From Blastomussa wellsi (Eukaryota; Cnidaria; Anthozoa; Scleractinia; Plerogyridae), in assembly GCA_947652115.1 (NCBI GenBank), contig OX393567.1:461001-525000 (forward strand): a stretch of DNA of 64,000 nt. Reading direction: 5' to 3'. The stretch's first letter is position 1. Each line of letters opens with the position of its first letter. The translations under genes were made by a program, and so were the position numbers. Under the pieces are notes generated by a model. It had not been told where the DNA came from. It saw only the letters and a list, made by a program, of their open reading frames with translations, and made no database searches. This document shows, in pieces, positions 23,797 to 36,600 of this stretch.

Positions 23797-26700
23797 ATGG
23801 CTAGAATGTCCAATTTGACTGCTTTCTTCTTGATTTGGAGCTGTGGATTTTGCTATTCAGGTACGTAAAATTCTGTTCTTTTGCACACTTTTAATACCAA
23901 GAACGAAAAGGAGTTTTGGTTTCAAACGAGCATTTATATGATTTAATTCAAAGTTCAAGTGTTCGTCAAGGGTGCACATGGATTGGTCTCGTGGAAAGAC
24001 GCACCTACCTGGAGGGACAGATCAGGTCAGTTTACATGTAATAATTTATCTAATATAACCAAAACCACAACGATTCTAAGTATAAAAAGGGGTAAAATGA
24101 TACCCAAAGCAAGGAAAAAAGGATTGAAACAGAAATAAAATAAGATGAAATCAAGTATAATATATTTGGTATTCATTTTCTTTTAGCCCCCGTAGAAGGG
24201 TTGTTTTGAAAACCGATATTACGTCTTTGGGATAAAGCCATTACTTTCCAAAATTTCATTACGAGTTGTGTCATTGTTGGCTTTCGAACTTTAGTTATTT
24301 TGTGAAAACAAGTTTAAAGTTATTTTTTACATATTTGTGACAGTTGTCCCCACCCCTCCCCCAGTGGACGTTGCGGCTTACAAGAAAAGAGGAGAGAGTA
24401 AGGATGGAAATTGTATTGAATTTGCTCCTGTTCATTTATCTGCATAGGTCTTGGAAACGATGACAAGGAAACACCACGGTTTAAAATGGCTGAAGAATAA
24501 GAGTGTTATGATGAAAAGAAATTAAGAAACTTTTAAAATTCATTTTCTTTATAAAATGATGTCAAAGAATACAGTGTTAGTTATACAATCACAGCGCTTT
24601 ACAGTTATATAATAAAAGTTTATGAAGTGATAACAATGCTTAAAGCATAGCGAAAATGGCAAGAGCAGCACTTACACAGCAAAAATCCTAGTATAAGCAT
24701 TTCCAGTCGTGTAATAAATCTCTTACTGGGTGAATATTGCCCTGGGGCTGGGCCCCTCGAAAGAGAGCTAGGGCCAATATTCTCCCAGTGAGATTCGGAG
24801 AAAGCTAGTTAACGTTGGTTAATAAGATATATCTATCTTTGTGTCTCATTTCTTTTTTTACGCAGTTCCTTATCCTTACCCAAGAGTACATGTAGTTAAA
24901 CACGTATACGTTGGACCACGAACCAGCATAGCAAAGAGTAAGTGATCTATCAGCTGTTACGACGGAACGTTAACAGTCAGAAAGTGTTGCATTGTGTCGG
25001 AGAAGTTATGACCAGTAATGAAATATTTTTTCGTGCCAAGTTACGTAACTACAAATAGCATTACGTATAATAAACAGTCTATTGGGAAAATGCCATGTTC
25101 ATTTAAAGTGCATGGCAAAATGCAAGCACAACAGAGCATGGCACAAAATGCCTACTGTACATGATCATTGCTTTCAAGTACACTGAAGCTTTTTAAAAAG
25201 AGTGCCGTTATCTTTTAACAACAGAATCTTCGTAGCTTCTACTATATGTTCTTTTTGTTTGCAGGAAGAAAAATGAATAAAAAGAAAAATTTAATTCAAA
25301 AAAGTAAGTCCTCGACTTTTTTGCTGTTTTTGCACTGATTGAGTGACATTCGATTGAGTGTATAGTTCTTAAAGTGAACTTAGAACTCAAGTTCTTGTGT
25401 ACTGTGTTTTTTTACGACTATCACTTTATCTTTTAGTTTTCTTCTCACTGCCTGTCGGAGCTGAGTTGCCAATCTATTACACTCATAAGCAAGGTACGGT
25501 TCTAACTACGATTTCTCCTCTATTTACAGCCTCCAATTTATAATGCATGTCAGTATTGGATTAATAGTAATCTGGACTAATCTAAAATGCATATGGGGTT
25601 GAGGGGAGAAGAACCAACTATGCAGTTAAATAATTTCAAAACCTCATTTCCTTCTCTCCCTTTAGTACCAGCTGAATCTCATAAAAAGAGTACGGTAGCT
25701 AATCCTGAAGGTATGATGAAAATGGCGTATAGTATGATCAATAATTATAGCTTTTTGTATCGACGGCTTGGAACAGAACTAATGAGGGATCTCCAGCCGA
25801 GGACATGAGGCCAGGTTACTGAGACTCGTGGGCGTAAAAGGGAAAAATTAAAAGTAATAAACAACTGGAGTTAACACGAAGAACAGCTGAAGATTTTTAA
25901 AATTATAAAATTGACGATGGTTTGGTTATTAAAACTGTATATTTTGAAATGTTCCCATTTTCCCAATGAATAACATGACCTGCTGAAATTAGCCGTACTT
26001 ACCTTGTTAAGTTAAACAGTCTTTAACAATAATTTAATAGTCTTTTTCTTTTCTTTTCTTTTTGGCAGTAACAGATAGTAAAGCTAATAGGTATTTTACT
26101 GAGGAAACCAATGGCCCCTTCAGGTCAAATACCTGGGGACTAAAAAAAGCAACTGGTACGTATGACGAATGTGAGCCATTGTTGATATGCATCACGGCCA
26201 CTTTATCGTGCAAACGTGCTATATTTATAACTCCTTTTCTTTTTAATTCCAAGATAACGAAGAACTTTCACCAGAATTAGAAACACGGACGATAGTACAA
26301 CAAAATTTGCTTCCATCCAGTGAAGGTAGGAAGAAGAACTAAAAAATAGATTTGACAGGGATGATGCAAAAAGGTTATACACAAAAGTAAAACTGGAGTT
26401 TGCAGTTCAACGAGAAATTGTGCGTGTGAAAGTATTTAATGCTAACCCCAATGATGTGTATATTTTCTGAAAGCTTATTAAATACAGTGTCTAATTTTGG
26501 ACTTAAAATTACGGTTATTTGAGAACACTTTTAAATAAACAACTAAACCTTTTTATGCGGAATTCATCTATAGATATTGGTCTAACCCTAATCTTAATCC
26601 AAAGGGTGTCTGGGATTTTCGTTTTATTCCTCTATTATTTTTTCTGAATTTGGAAACTAAAATAATGCCCAAAAATTCATAAAAAATAACGGAGAGATGA

Positions 26701-29581
26701 AACAAAAATACCACACTCTTTCTTAGAACAATATCTATAAATGAAATTCAACATAAAAGTTAAGTATCCATGTAAACCTATTATCAAAAAACCTATAATG
26801 TTGTGCATTCCAACATCATGACCATAATCGCAAACAATATACTGACGTTGCTTATTATGATCTTTATTATGAAAAAAAATCCAACTGGCCAATTTCTGTC
26901 AAACTATACACACTCTAGCTATAAATTCTTTCGTTTTTTGTTGTTAATATAAAGCACCGATCACATTTAGGACGTTTTTCTCTTTGCAGGGGACCTGAGG
27001 TATCACGGAATAGGAGGACAATACCTTCGACCTCGCACAGTCGATAAATACAGAGTTTTCAAGAATAGTGGACAATTTTTTAAAAGACCATCCAGAACAC
27101 AGCGAATTCTGAACGGTACTATTTGTTACCTATACCGTTTCCATTCCCATTCACTGGTTCTCCATATTCTTATTCATTATTATGGATAACAAAAACACTT
27201 GCCTTAAGCTTTTGAAGTTCGCCTCTTTTACAATCCTTCACAACCTCATTGTCAACCTGCAATCTAATGAAGACTTCTTAATTTCTAGCTTTAATGTATA
27301 GACGGTCAAAACCATCTGGATTAAAGATAGAGAGAGCTAGAAGAGATGTCACCAAAACGAAACCAAAATCAACTTTACTAAAGCAAAACAAAGGTATTAA
27401 ATTTATTTAGTTCAAGTTATGGTTTAGCTTGTATATCTGACTTTTGTATAAGTGAAGGGATTGTTGGAGTTTCCTGATTAAATTCTGTTGTGTTCTGTTT
27501 TTCAGAGTTAAATAAATTAGAAAAAGTTGGCTATGTAACGAAAGGTAAATAAGCAGTTTTATAGTTTCTTCAAACTCACGAGAGACAAGTTTAAGATTTA
27601 AGTTTCAGATTTAGTTATTTATATTATGAAGTAGAAATATTCTTAATGCTTAAGCTATTAACAAATTTATATTGATCATAATTTTCTTATTTAAGGCAAA
27701 GACGCAAAGAAATCAGGGCTGCCGAAAGGTATTCAGTGAGAACTATTCCGTTGCTATGGTCACCGCTATCTGGATTATTTTCGTATATTCGGTCGGCTGA
27801 ATAGAAAATGTAAATAAGAAGACAGGGTTTTGGGAACTGATAAGTGCATGCCTTTCTCTATTTAATTTAGGAAACTGGCATAGTATGTTAACTAAATGCC
27901 AGTTAAAAGGGAAAGTGAAATATAACTTTTATTACTTTTTGCCGTAGAATAAAGTATGGAACTTCTTACTTAAAAGTGGTTTTAAAAATGGTTTTAACCA
28001 GTAAATAGGCTTTGCTGGAATTTAAAGAACATAACAGAAATAAGAAATGAAAATTTATCCTTGTAACTTATAAAAATGTCAACTTTTACTCGCCACCTTT
28101 TTGTCTCAATAGAAACCCTGATAAATTTCCCTTTCAAGTCCTGTTTTAGCATGACATTTTATGAATGCAAGGCTAAGTTTTCATAGTTGCTAAAATTAAC
28201 GTCGGTGATATTTACGATTGCCAAGATGACGCCATAAGCTCTTTTAGAAGGCATATAACGCTTGCATGTTTACCGAGAAGTCATGCTCTAAGATTCTTAT
28301 CAAAGGAAAGATCATGATCACTGGAATTTGAAAACGTTTCAACCACGTATGTTTATATTCACATATAAATCCTTAACATAATCACACATAAATAAAAAAC
28401 ATTTCAGCCATATCTATTCTTTCGAGGTCCCGGGGAATTCAAGTAAGGGAATATTAAGGTTTCTTAAACTTATGAACTCAGATACGTACTTAATTTATCA
28501 TTATCAACATCTTAATATTGTAATTCACTGACATTAAAGTAAAACAATCTAAATTAAATCAAGTAATTTCACGTATTTTTAATTAATGGCAGGTGACAAA
28601 CGGACCACAAGCCGAGGCTCAAAGAACAAAATTAATTCAGAGATTGAGAATCTTCTAACAAAGTTCCTTATTGTCCTTTAGCTAAGAACTGCCTAAATAA
28701 ATCTTTTTATGACTTCTCTCCCTGCATTTTTTTGTTACTCTAATTGGAGTTGAAAAGAACAATATGGGAATGAATCAATTTTAGTTGCCTATGCCCCACT
28801 CTAGGAGTCCATGTAGGTCACGTGAACTAGTAAGCCATGTGCTTGCCATTCTCCCTGATCTTTCGCTGTTGGAAGGAATCGTTTTGTGGCAAAGCAGCAG
28901 TATGTGGGGTGCTATTCTGACAGCAGACATAATTAATTCTTCAAGTCCTGATATGAACATAGAAACTATTCTTACCGGCCTTTTATGTGATTAATTACAA
29001 GAATTGTCTATAAAACTATCTAGAAAAATACGTTTTTATTTAACTGACATTGGCGAGGGGGGCAGTGAACCATTTGCCCAAAAAATTCTCCCAAGTTGCC
29101 TTACCCAAATTTTCTTGTGCTGCCCAAAAAACCTGATTTGCCCGAAATTTGGAGGGGGGGGGGGGGGGCTGCAGCCGCCACCCTGCCCCCGGCCCTTACG
29201 CCTATGATAACTGATAAACTGACTGGAGACGGTTACCGCACCATGTAGGGAGCGGTCCTGTTGTCAAAAGATCCAGTTTAAATATACTGATCCAGTCAGA
29301 CTTTTTAATATATTAACCAATAATTAGTTTTGAGCTTGGTTCAAATACAAGGCAGATCGGCTACTATAACAACGTCGCAGAAATAAATAGGATTTAGCAA
29401 AAAAAGAGAAAAAAAGTAATAAAAAATATTGCCCTAAAATTAAATGGAGGAAACAAAATTACAAAACCAGGATTTATAGTGGTATCTACAAAGCGTTGTC
29501 ATTTTGTCTTTCTTTTAATTTCACACAGGTGAAACACTAGACGACATTATGATAAAATTGAAGCCGAGGAAGGATGTTTAA
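23797..29581 (+). CDS. Gene A: secreted, Lys/Arg-rich protein made of many phase-1 micro-exons, unknown family
   Basis: Exons read: 23797-23860, 23960-24025, 24344-24397 (alternative acceptor at 24365), 24866-24937, 25265-25303, 25437-25493, 25666-25710, 26069-26155, 26254-26325, 26990-27115, 27289-27393, 27506-27544, 27696-27728, then either 28593-28681 or 29529-29581 as last exon (315 or 303 aa). The first encodes a signal peptide (MSNLTAFFLIWSCGFCYS). All internal introns are phase 1. No domain is recognised. The mature chain is strongly basic with KKR, FKRPSR, YRR and ARRD sites that could be proprotein-convertase sites. The 29529 exon begins GETLDD and gene B's last exon begins GETLKK, suggesting shared ancestry. 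An AATAAA overlaps the 29579 stop. The individual exon joints are by-eye and some, such as exon 2, are less certain than others. Confidence 0.6.
28785..29528. repeat. Intronic region containing an inverted copy of the poly-C-linked dispersed repeat (29050-29190)
   Basis: TTGCCTTACCCAAATTTTCTT and TTTGCCCGAAATTTGG with a poly-G run are the reverse complement of the repeat at 5385-5515. The rest of this stretch shows no exon. Confidence 0.6.
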
Positions 29582-29903
29582 TAAACTACAATAATAACGA
29601 TGAAAACCAGGGAACACTGACTCCTGTAAACACCTAAGGACTGTCGGCTCACGTGACGTTGAACGGTTCTACAGCCAAGGAGTCATGTGATTTAGCCTTC
29701 CCTAACAAGTGGACATACATTGTTGAAATTTGCGAGATGACAGTTTTGAGCTCAGAGTAAATTATTAACAGTGTGGCAATTCAATTATTTGTTTATCAAA
29801 GATTCAACCGCCCTCAGATCTCACACTCAATAATCACTCAGGCTAGTCTTGCTTATTTCACATAAAGCTCTGACAGTTTTCTTTCTCCCAGTGAAACTCT
29901 ATA

Positions 29904-30049
29904 ATAGAGTGTTTTCACATGACGTCGCGGCGGCCATATCGGTCTCCCAAAGCAATCTTCCGGGAATTGAACTCTATTGTTATGAAAATATCATCTTTTG
30001 TTTAAGCAATCCAATATGGCCGTTTGTCACGTGTGTGAAAATACTCTAT
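29904..30049. mobile_element. MITE with TAGAGTGTTTTCACA-type inverted ends
   Basis: Left end TAGAGTGTTTTCACATGACG; right end CACGTGTGTGAAAATACTCTA is its approximate reverse complement, 146 bp overall with TA edges. An isolated end-like sequence (ATAGAGTATTTTCACCC) recurs near 61838. Confidence 0.75.
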
Positions 30050-30267
30050 AAAGACACCTATATTATACGTGCAATCAGCTCTGGCCTATTAAAGGAATTC
30101 GACTGAAATTGTTTTACTTAATTTAAGAGTGCTTTGTTTTTGTTGACCTCGTAGCGGCAAGTGACAATTGTTTATTAATCTTTAAGTTGTTGGCTCTTAA
30201 CGTAAATTTAAATACACTGAAATACCGGCGCATTGCTGATGAATCATTCAAACTTTTTTTATGTCAG

Positions 30268-30350
30268 AATGAATGAATTAATAAATTAATTAATGATTGC
30301 TTGAATAGATAAATGAATGAATGAACAAACGAACGAACGAACGAACGAAT
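30268..30350. repeat. Degenerate GAAT/GAAC tetranucleotide repeat
   Basis: Alternating GAAT, TAAT and (GAAC)n units. Confidence 0.85.
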
Positions 30351-30567
30351 AGATATTATCTGAAGTTGATTGAAGTACAATGTCGGACCCTCATAATATT
30401 TCATGTAACTAACTGCGAGAAGAAAATATAATTCTTAATTGCGCAACGTGCTTGTTTGATGTGTAAATATGCAAGGTAGTTCATAGTAATATTCACTGCA
30501 GTTGTTAGAAAGGCTATATAAACGTCAATTTAATAGGCCATTTCCGAGTTCCCTTTTCCCTCTGTTT

Positions 30568-30713
30568 CAAAACGAGTCTAAGTGCGAAACTATTCATATG
30601 GAAATGAGCTCGTTTTGCATGAGAATGAAGATGCACGTAAAACACATTCTCATATGAATGGTTTTGCACTTAGACTCGTTTTGACGCTGCGTTTTGCACT
30701 TAGACTCGTTTTG
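30568..30713. mobile_element. Palindromic element with an extra duplicated arm end
   Basis: CAAAACGAGTCTAAGTGCGA with ATTCATATG at the left is matched inverted by CATATGAATGGTTTTGCAC with TTAGACTCGTTTTG at the right. The terminal GTTTTGCACTTAGACTCG is then repeated once more at 30691-30713. Confidence 0.7.
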
Positions 30714-33655
30714 CTAGTTTGAGGTTTTATTTTCCTTCCTAACCATCCATGAAACAAGCCACTTGTCAACGATTATCGGCCAATCAAGGTATACCTAATT
30801 GTACAAGTTTTGAAGTTACTATGGCAACCAATTCTGATAGAATAAGGCGCACAGCTAACTGTTGTTAATTCTTCTTTCACTGTCATTGCCCATTTGAGGT
30901 TTATACACTTTATTGATAAGTCATTTGACGATAAAAATCTGCGATAAAATATTATAAAGCATAACACGACGTTTCGACGTTTCCAGAACGTCATTATCAA
31001 GTGAAAGTAGAATAATAAAATCTAGTATATATAGTGAGGCGGTGAATAAATTAAATTAAAAGGCATTGAAAGTTAAACAAAGAGTTTGGCCCTGATGGAG
31101 TCGCTCTGGGTGTTTAAATTGGGTCTTATTGTTCTTATGTACAGCATTTCATAAACAATTATGTGTTAAACAATTAAAAGATTGAGTTATCTAGGATGCA
31201 TTGTTTTTGATTGACTCAAGCGGGTTTGTTATGTCGTCGTTTGTTAAATGATGGTGCACACTTGCCAGATATCTCAAGATCACTAAAGCAAGCAAAATTA
31301 AGTTTCTTGAATTGAATGAGACAATCAATGTCGATGTCATATGCTCTTGATTACCCGTACATATCCGAGCAGTATATGCTCCGAATCAATGCTTCTTGTT
31401 GCCTGGAACGCAAACTTCAGACGAAAAACGAAAAAGCCTGGCTAAATTCAAAACTTATAATTGTAATAGTATACAACTAAATACTGAAAGGGCGTGAAAT
31501 CAGCACGTGTTAATGGGAGATCGTAAATTGTAGCAACTTAGCCGACGGAGTCACGCTTCAAGGGGTGGGGGGTTCACGCACATGTAAAAAGATAATCGAT
31601 ACTTGGAATTGTCGTTAAAACTCCGAACAAACTGGAAAGCTTTATATGACGTTAAAATAACAGCTTTTCCTACCCTGATTAGCCTATTAGATTAGTGATC
31701 AGTTTAGCTTCTGACGCACTGCCAGGAAAATTAGCAATTTAGCTATTAACCTAAAGATAACGTAACCAGCAAGTAATGCAGCTCTTTCGATTAAACACGA
31801 ATAAGCTTGAAAAGTAGATATCATAGTCAAGATCAAATCATTTCTTGTAGTCAATAAACACAAATACATTTACATGGTTTCTGTGGTCAATATTACAAAC
31901 ACGTCATTTAGGAAAAAGGATATTGATATTAGTGACCTATCAGGCGTGATAAGTAAAAGTCATACCTGTTTGACAGAAGAATCAATCACAGACCAATCAC
32001 AAAGCTTACTTGTGGTGAGCCACCATGATGATAACTAACGTAGGTACGGTTCACTGACCGACATAAGCTACACTGTGGACAATTTAACCCACGGGTGAAA
32101 TCCAACGCAAAATCAGTTTTAACTCTCTGATTATAGCTTGGAGAGGAACACACTTGGTAAGTAACTAGCGACAAATTTAATTAGCATTTGCGTCTCAGGT
32201 AGAGAGCTCTTAAAGTTAAACTGATGTGTTCACATGCCTTCTTTAGTCTAAAATAACAGCACAACGAAAGGCTGCAATAAACCTCGAAGGCTAATCTATA
32301 AATGAGAGTCTTTGTTATGAGTTTATTAACCTTGGATAAAGCAAAATAATATTACGTAGACGGTGTGCGTTTTTCAAGACTTCTTAAACTCTGATGCCTT
32401 TTATCTAAAGCACATCAGTGAAGTGGAATTAGCTGGCTAAACTTAACTTCCAACCGTATCGTAAGCGCTTGTTTCAGGCTAAAAGAGAAGTTATTATAAA
32501 TATTAAAAGATACTTCCGCGTTCCGTTTTCAGAGGAAATCAAAAGGAGAATTGAGAAACATGTGTTCTACAAAGTGATTTGAGTTTCACTCAGTTTTCTG
32601 TCTCGGTTTAGAAGCTTGAGACTTTCCATGGTAATACCAGTGACAACATAATCAAGAAATAACCTGTAGGTCTGGTGTTTCTTTGATTTTCCTAACATTA
32701 TCATCACAACACAAACTATGAATACAGTCGGCTATTGGTTTATTGTCTTAAGCACAGAAAAATTCTTCTGGAACGACGATAATTTATCGAGGAGGGAATC
32801 TTCAAGGGGGCTTACGATCAACTTCTCCCCATTAAACGTGAATGGGTGTAAGGTTACCAAGTTTGTTTAATAATTTACGTTCATTAGCAGGATTTTTGGA
32901 CAATTAACTAAACGATTGCTTGAGTCAATCCTGTGTAAACTGAAATTGAGTCTTACAGTGGAATTGTTTTAGCTGATTTCTCAAGATTTTTACAACAGAA
33001 CGTCTTGAGAAATTCTAAAGAAAATCTTGCAGAGTTCACGTGCGCGAGATATGCCAACTAAAAGACTGTATTTGGTATGATCTACTAGCGATTTATTACA
33101 TGATTAAGAGCACTCCGTAAAAGGGGTGGGGAGGAATGGTCAAACAAACGTAAGGTGCGTGACACGAGGGGAAAAAAGGGCTGCAGATGAAGCCAAGGAG
33201 ATTGGCTTTTCACGGTCAAATGATACGGCGTTGTGAAGTTACTATACCTTATTACAATACGGTTAGTCTCGATATCCTATTGCCATCTCCAGAAAGTTGC
33301 AATGGGGAAGCGCAGCTTCTGTTTTTTGCCCCAGGTCAAGGTCTGCGATGGGAAAGCAGTGTACTATTTGTTTGACGCTGAAATACCCGAACGTACAGGA
33401 TCGCCGGTTATTACTCAACTGGTTGACTTGTTTTTTTTATGGAAAGCCATTGTATTTTGTCACTATTCTAAATTCCAGGCATATTTCACAATGACGTTAA
33501 ATTGAGCATAATGTGAAACGGCGGCGAAATGAAAAAAGTTTCCGTAGTGGTTTTCTGAGTCAACGTTAGGACCCCGTACCAAAAATTCATGGATGTGTCT
33601 TGGCCTAACTTTTGTTTTACTTTTTTACTTTATCCTTGTCAACAGGTACGCCAGA
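30714..33655. other. Intergenic region upstream of gene B
   Basis: No coding exon found. The stretch from about 30980 (ACGACGTTTCGACG and AACGTCATTATCAAGTG) resembles retroelement terminal sequence but I cannot assign it. Short frames near 33187-33505 have no domain. An acceptor-like AACAG at 33642-33646 suggests gene B has a 5' UTR exon somewhere here. Confidence 0.4.
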
Positions 33656-36600
33656 ATGGGAAGCTTTGTACCCATGGTCAGTATCCTGTGTGGAGTTGTT
33701 GTCCTGTGCAAAGGTAATTGAAACAAAAGTATTTTAATTCAACTCCACAAACAAAGGGTAATATCGAAACTAGGCGCTATTCAACAAGTTTTGGAACTAA
33801 GTGGTCAACCGGGTGAACTATGATGGTTAGCTATAGCGCGCTACACTCTTTACTTCAGCTAAATGGACTGATAAAGCGTTCCATACCTATCCATACTCTC
33901 AATTTCTTAAGGCTGGGAAATACCGTACGCGGGTCAGACTGGAATGAATGCATTTAAAAAGAGTGAAATTCCAGATCCGGCTGACACTGGTGAGTATGAA
34001 CTTTGTGAAGGTGTGATCACTTGACGATCACTTTGTTTTGTTGAACTGGACGAAAAATCTGTGATGCTCTAAGGGACAGACCACAATTTTTGGAGGGGAA
34101 ATGAAAAGTATTGAAAATAATGTTTGCGGACAGGAAAGGGCAAAATTAAATCGCAGACAGAGAACTACAAAGGAAAACGCTTTCAGAATTCAGAAAATAT
34201 TGTTCGCGGACGCAAATACAGAAGAAAAGGTGCTTTCAGGACCTGTGTTTGTATCTAAGGGACCTGGTACAGAGCAGATATTTTTCGTGTCTGATCTTGC
34301 TACATATTAAAAAATGTGTTTATTCATATTTTCTATTAAATTGGAACCCTATTTCCATCAACTGACGAGAAAAAATGTTTTGTAAATCGCGTGCGCGAAT
34401 TAGTGTGAAATTAGGTTTTTTCTTTATTAAGAGTGTATTTCACAACAATTCATGATGAATTCTCCAAAATAGTCCGAAATTTTGCCCATAATCTATATGT
34501 TTTTTAAGCCCAAACTGTAGGAAATCCTCTGCCTTCAGCTTTCTTTGAGGAGCAGATTACTGGAGGAAGACATCCAGCCGATGACAAGAGATACACCATC
34601 GGTATCTATGTTTCCAGCTATCGCAGGGGCGTAGCCAGCCATTTTCCTTTTAAGTACGAGCTATTTAATTTTAAGTGATTGACGGAGAAAATTTCGTGAG
34701 CTGAGTGGCGCTTGCACTTATAAACGATAAAATTTTAATCAGAGTTCTCTCTGGAGAGTAATTCGTGGCATAGTGCTTAGCCCTTCATCAGTTGAAAGTC
34801 ACTCAACAGTGAGCAACAAAACAATAAAAGAAGATACGGTCTTTCAGCTCTTATTACGGGCTTAATGGCTTAAATGCTAGCTACACCCCTGTATTGTATG
34901 CTATGATTATTATTTTACTTTAATATATTTTAGTATATACTAAAACAGTGGATTGTGTTGTTGGTGCGCGCTGATTGGTTATTCATATATGGGATATCCT
35001 TTGGTATTCACCTCCGAGCAACTCGTGCGCCACCCGGGCTCTCGCGTAAATGATTGAGTTGAATAAATAAGTTGAAATAATCGTTTTTGAGCTATATTAC
35101 CGCACTCGGTGGCGATTGCTGGATATTTACCACTAGCCACCTCCACTTCGGTGAATTGTTGTTAATTAACCTTTCCCTACTCTTTCTGACCAATCTCTAT
35201 TTTGTGTGTAATAATTTTATTCCGACAGAACAGCTGAACCAAGCTGCAAGACATCGTAATGTATATTTCGACACTGTTGGTGGAGATCCTTATGGTGAGC
35301 GAATATTAAATTGTAAATTTGCATTTACTCTTGCTTTGGCAAATATTGGCACCATCAAACCATCACCAACTGCCAAACCAGTTTGGAGGGGGGGAGGGGT
35401 AGGAATAAAGAACGTATGGAGGGGTAAGTGGAACAGGACTACACTCCGTCTGCAGCCCGGAAAAACGTTGCCAACAATGAACAAAATATTTACTTTGTCC
35501 GCTAATTTAGCTGACACTCTATCAATATTTAAAATGATTTCAAAGTAGTTAGATACGTTTTTTTCATTTAATTTGTGCTTTATTTATTTTTATAATATAG
35601 ATAGGACTCGTGCGCGCTCTGATTGGTCAAAAACCCATATTTTATCAGAGTATAAAACATAGCAATAGCTTGTTTTATTGCTTTTCGTCATCTTTACTCT
35701 AGTGAAAATTCGCAAGGGATGGCGGCGAACATTTTCTATAAAGCAATTCCAGACAAAATTCAGAGTCAAGCTGCAGAGATTGTCAAAGAAGCTTCTAAGT
35801 TCGAGCTGAAAGTAGAAGAAGCGAAATTAAATTGCTTCAGTTTATCGATCGTGTGTGTTTTGGTGTCTTTACTCGCGGCGTATAACACAAAATGAAGAAG
35901 CCTAAGCCATGTATTATACATTTGAGAACACTCGAGAAATGTAGAAAACACTCGCATGCGGCTCGTGTTTTCTACATTTCCCTCGTGTTCGCAAATGCCC
36001 GTCGTGTTTTATGACAGTATAAAGCATGGCTTAGGCTTCTTTATTTGTTAAATATAATACTTGAACTCTGAGAAAATACAAATTAGTCTGAAAACATTTT
36101 CACCTGAGTCATTAAAACAACAAAATCAATTTCCATGTGCTAAGTTAACGTTTTTTGATGTATACACGTGAAATAGGTCACAGCAGCCCAGTGCTTACTC
36201 GTTCACATATTGCTGTCCCTCACAAGAAGAGGAGGTCAATTATGCCAGCTAACTCACGTAAGTATAGTATATATGATTCACATTCAGGGACGGATTTTGA
36301 GCTTATAGAAATCTCGCTGAAATGAAACAATTCAAGGGGCTCAACAACATGAAGCCATCGTTGGTTATGTGTAAAGTAACCTTCAAATCAAAGAAAACGT
36401 TAAAATAATTGTTTACTAGGATAGAAAAACGCCAGAGAGGTAACAATTAACTGCGAAGAAACGAGGATGGCTTCCAATGAGGAAGATTGAAACGAATTGT
36501 ATTTCGCCAAAAATAAAATAGATTAAAAACGTGGGTTAAACGTTTCAGATGGGCCATCCGTGACGTCAGAGCTCACCGCCATGCCCATAATTATGCCCAG

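Noticed and set aside
28408..28442. Extra exon candidate in gene A
   Set aside because: Enters at phase 1 but leaves at phase 0, breaking the frame of both possible last exons.
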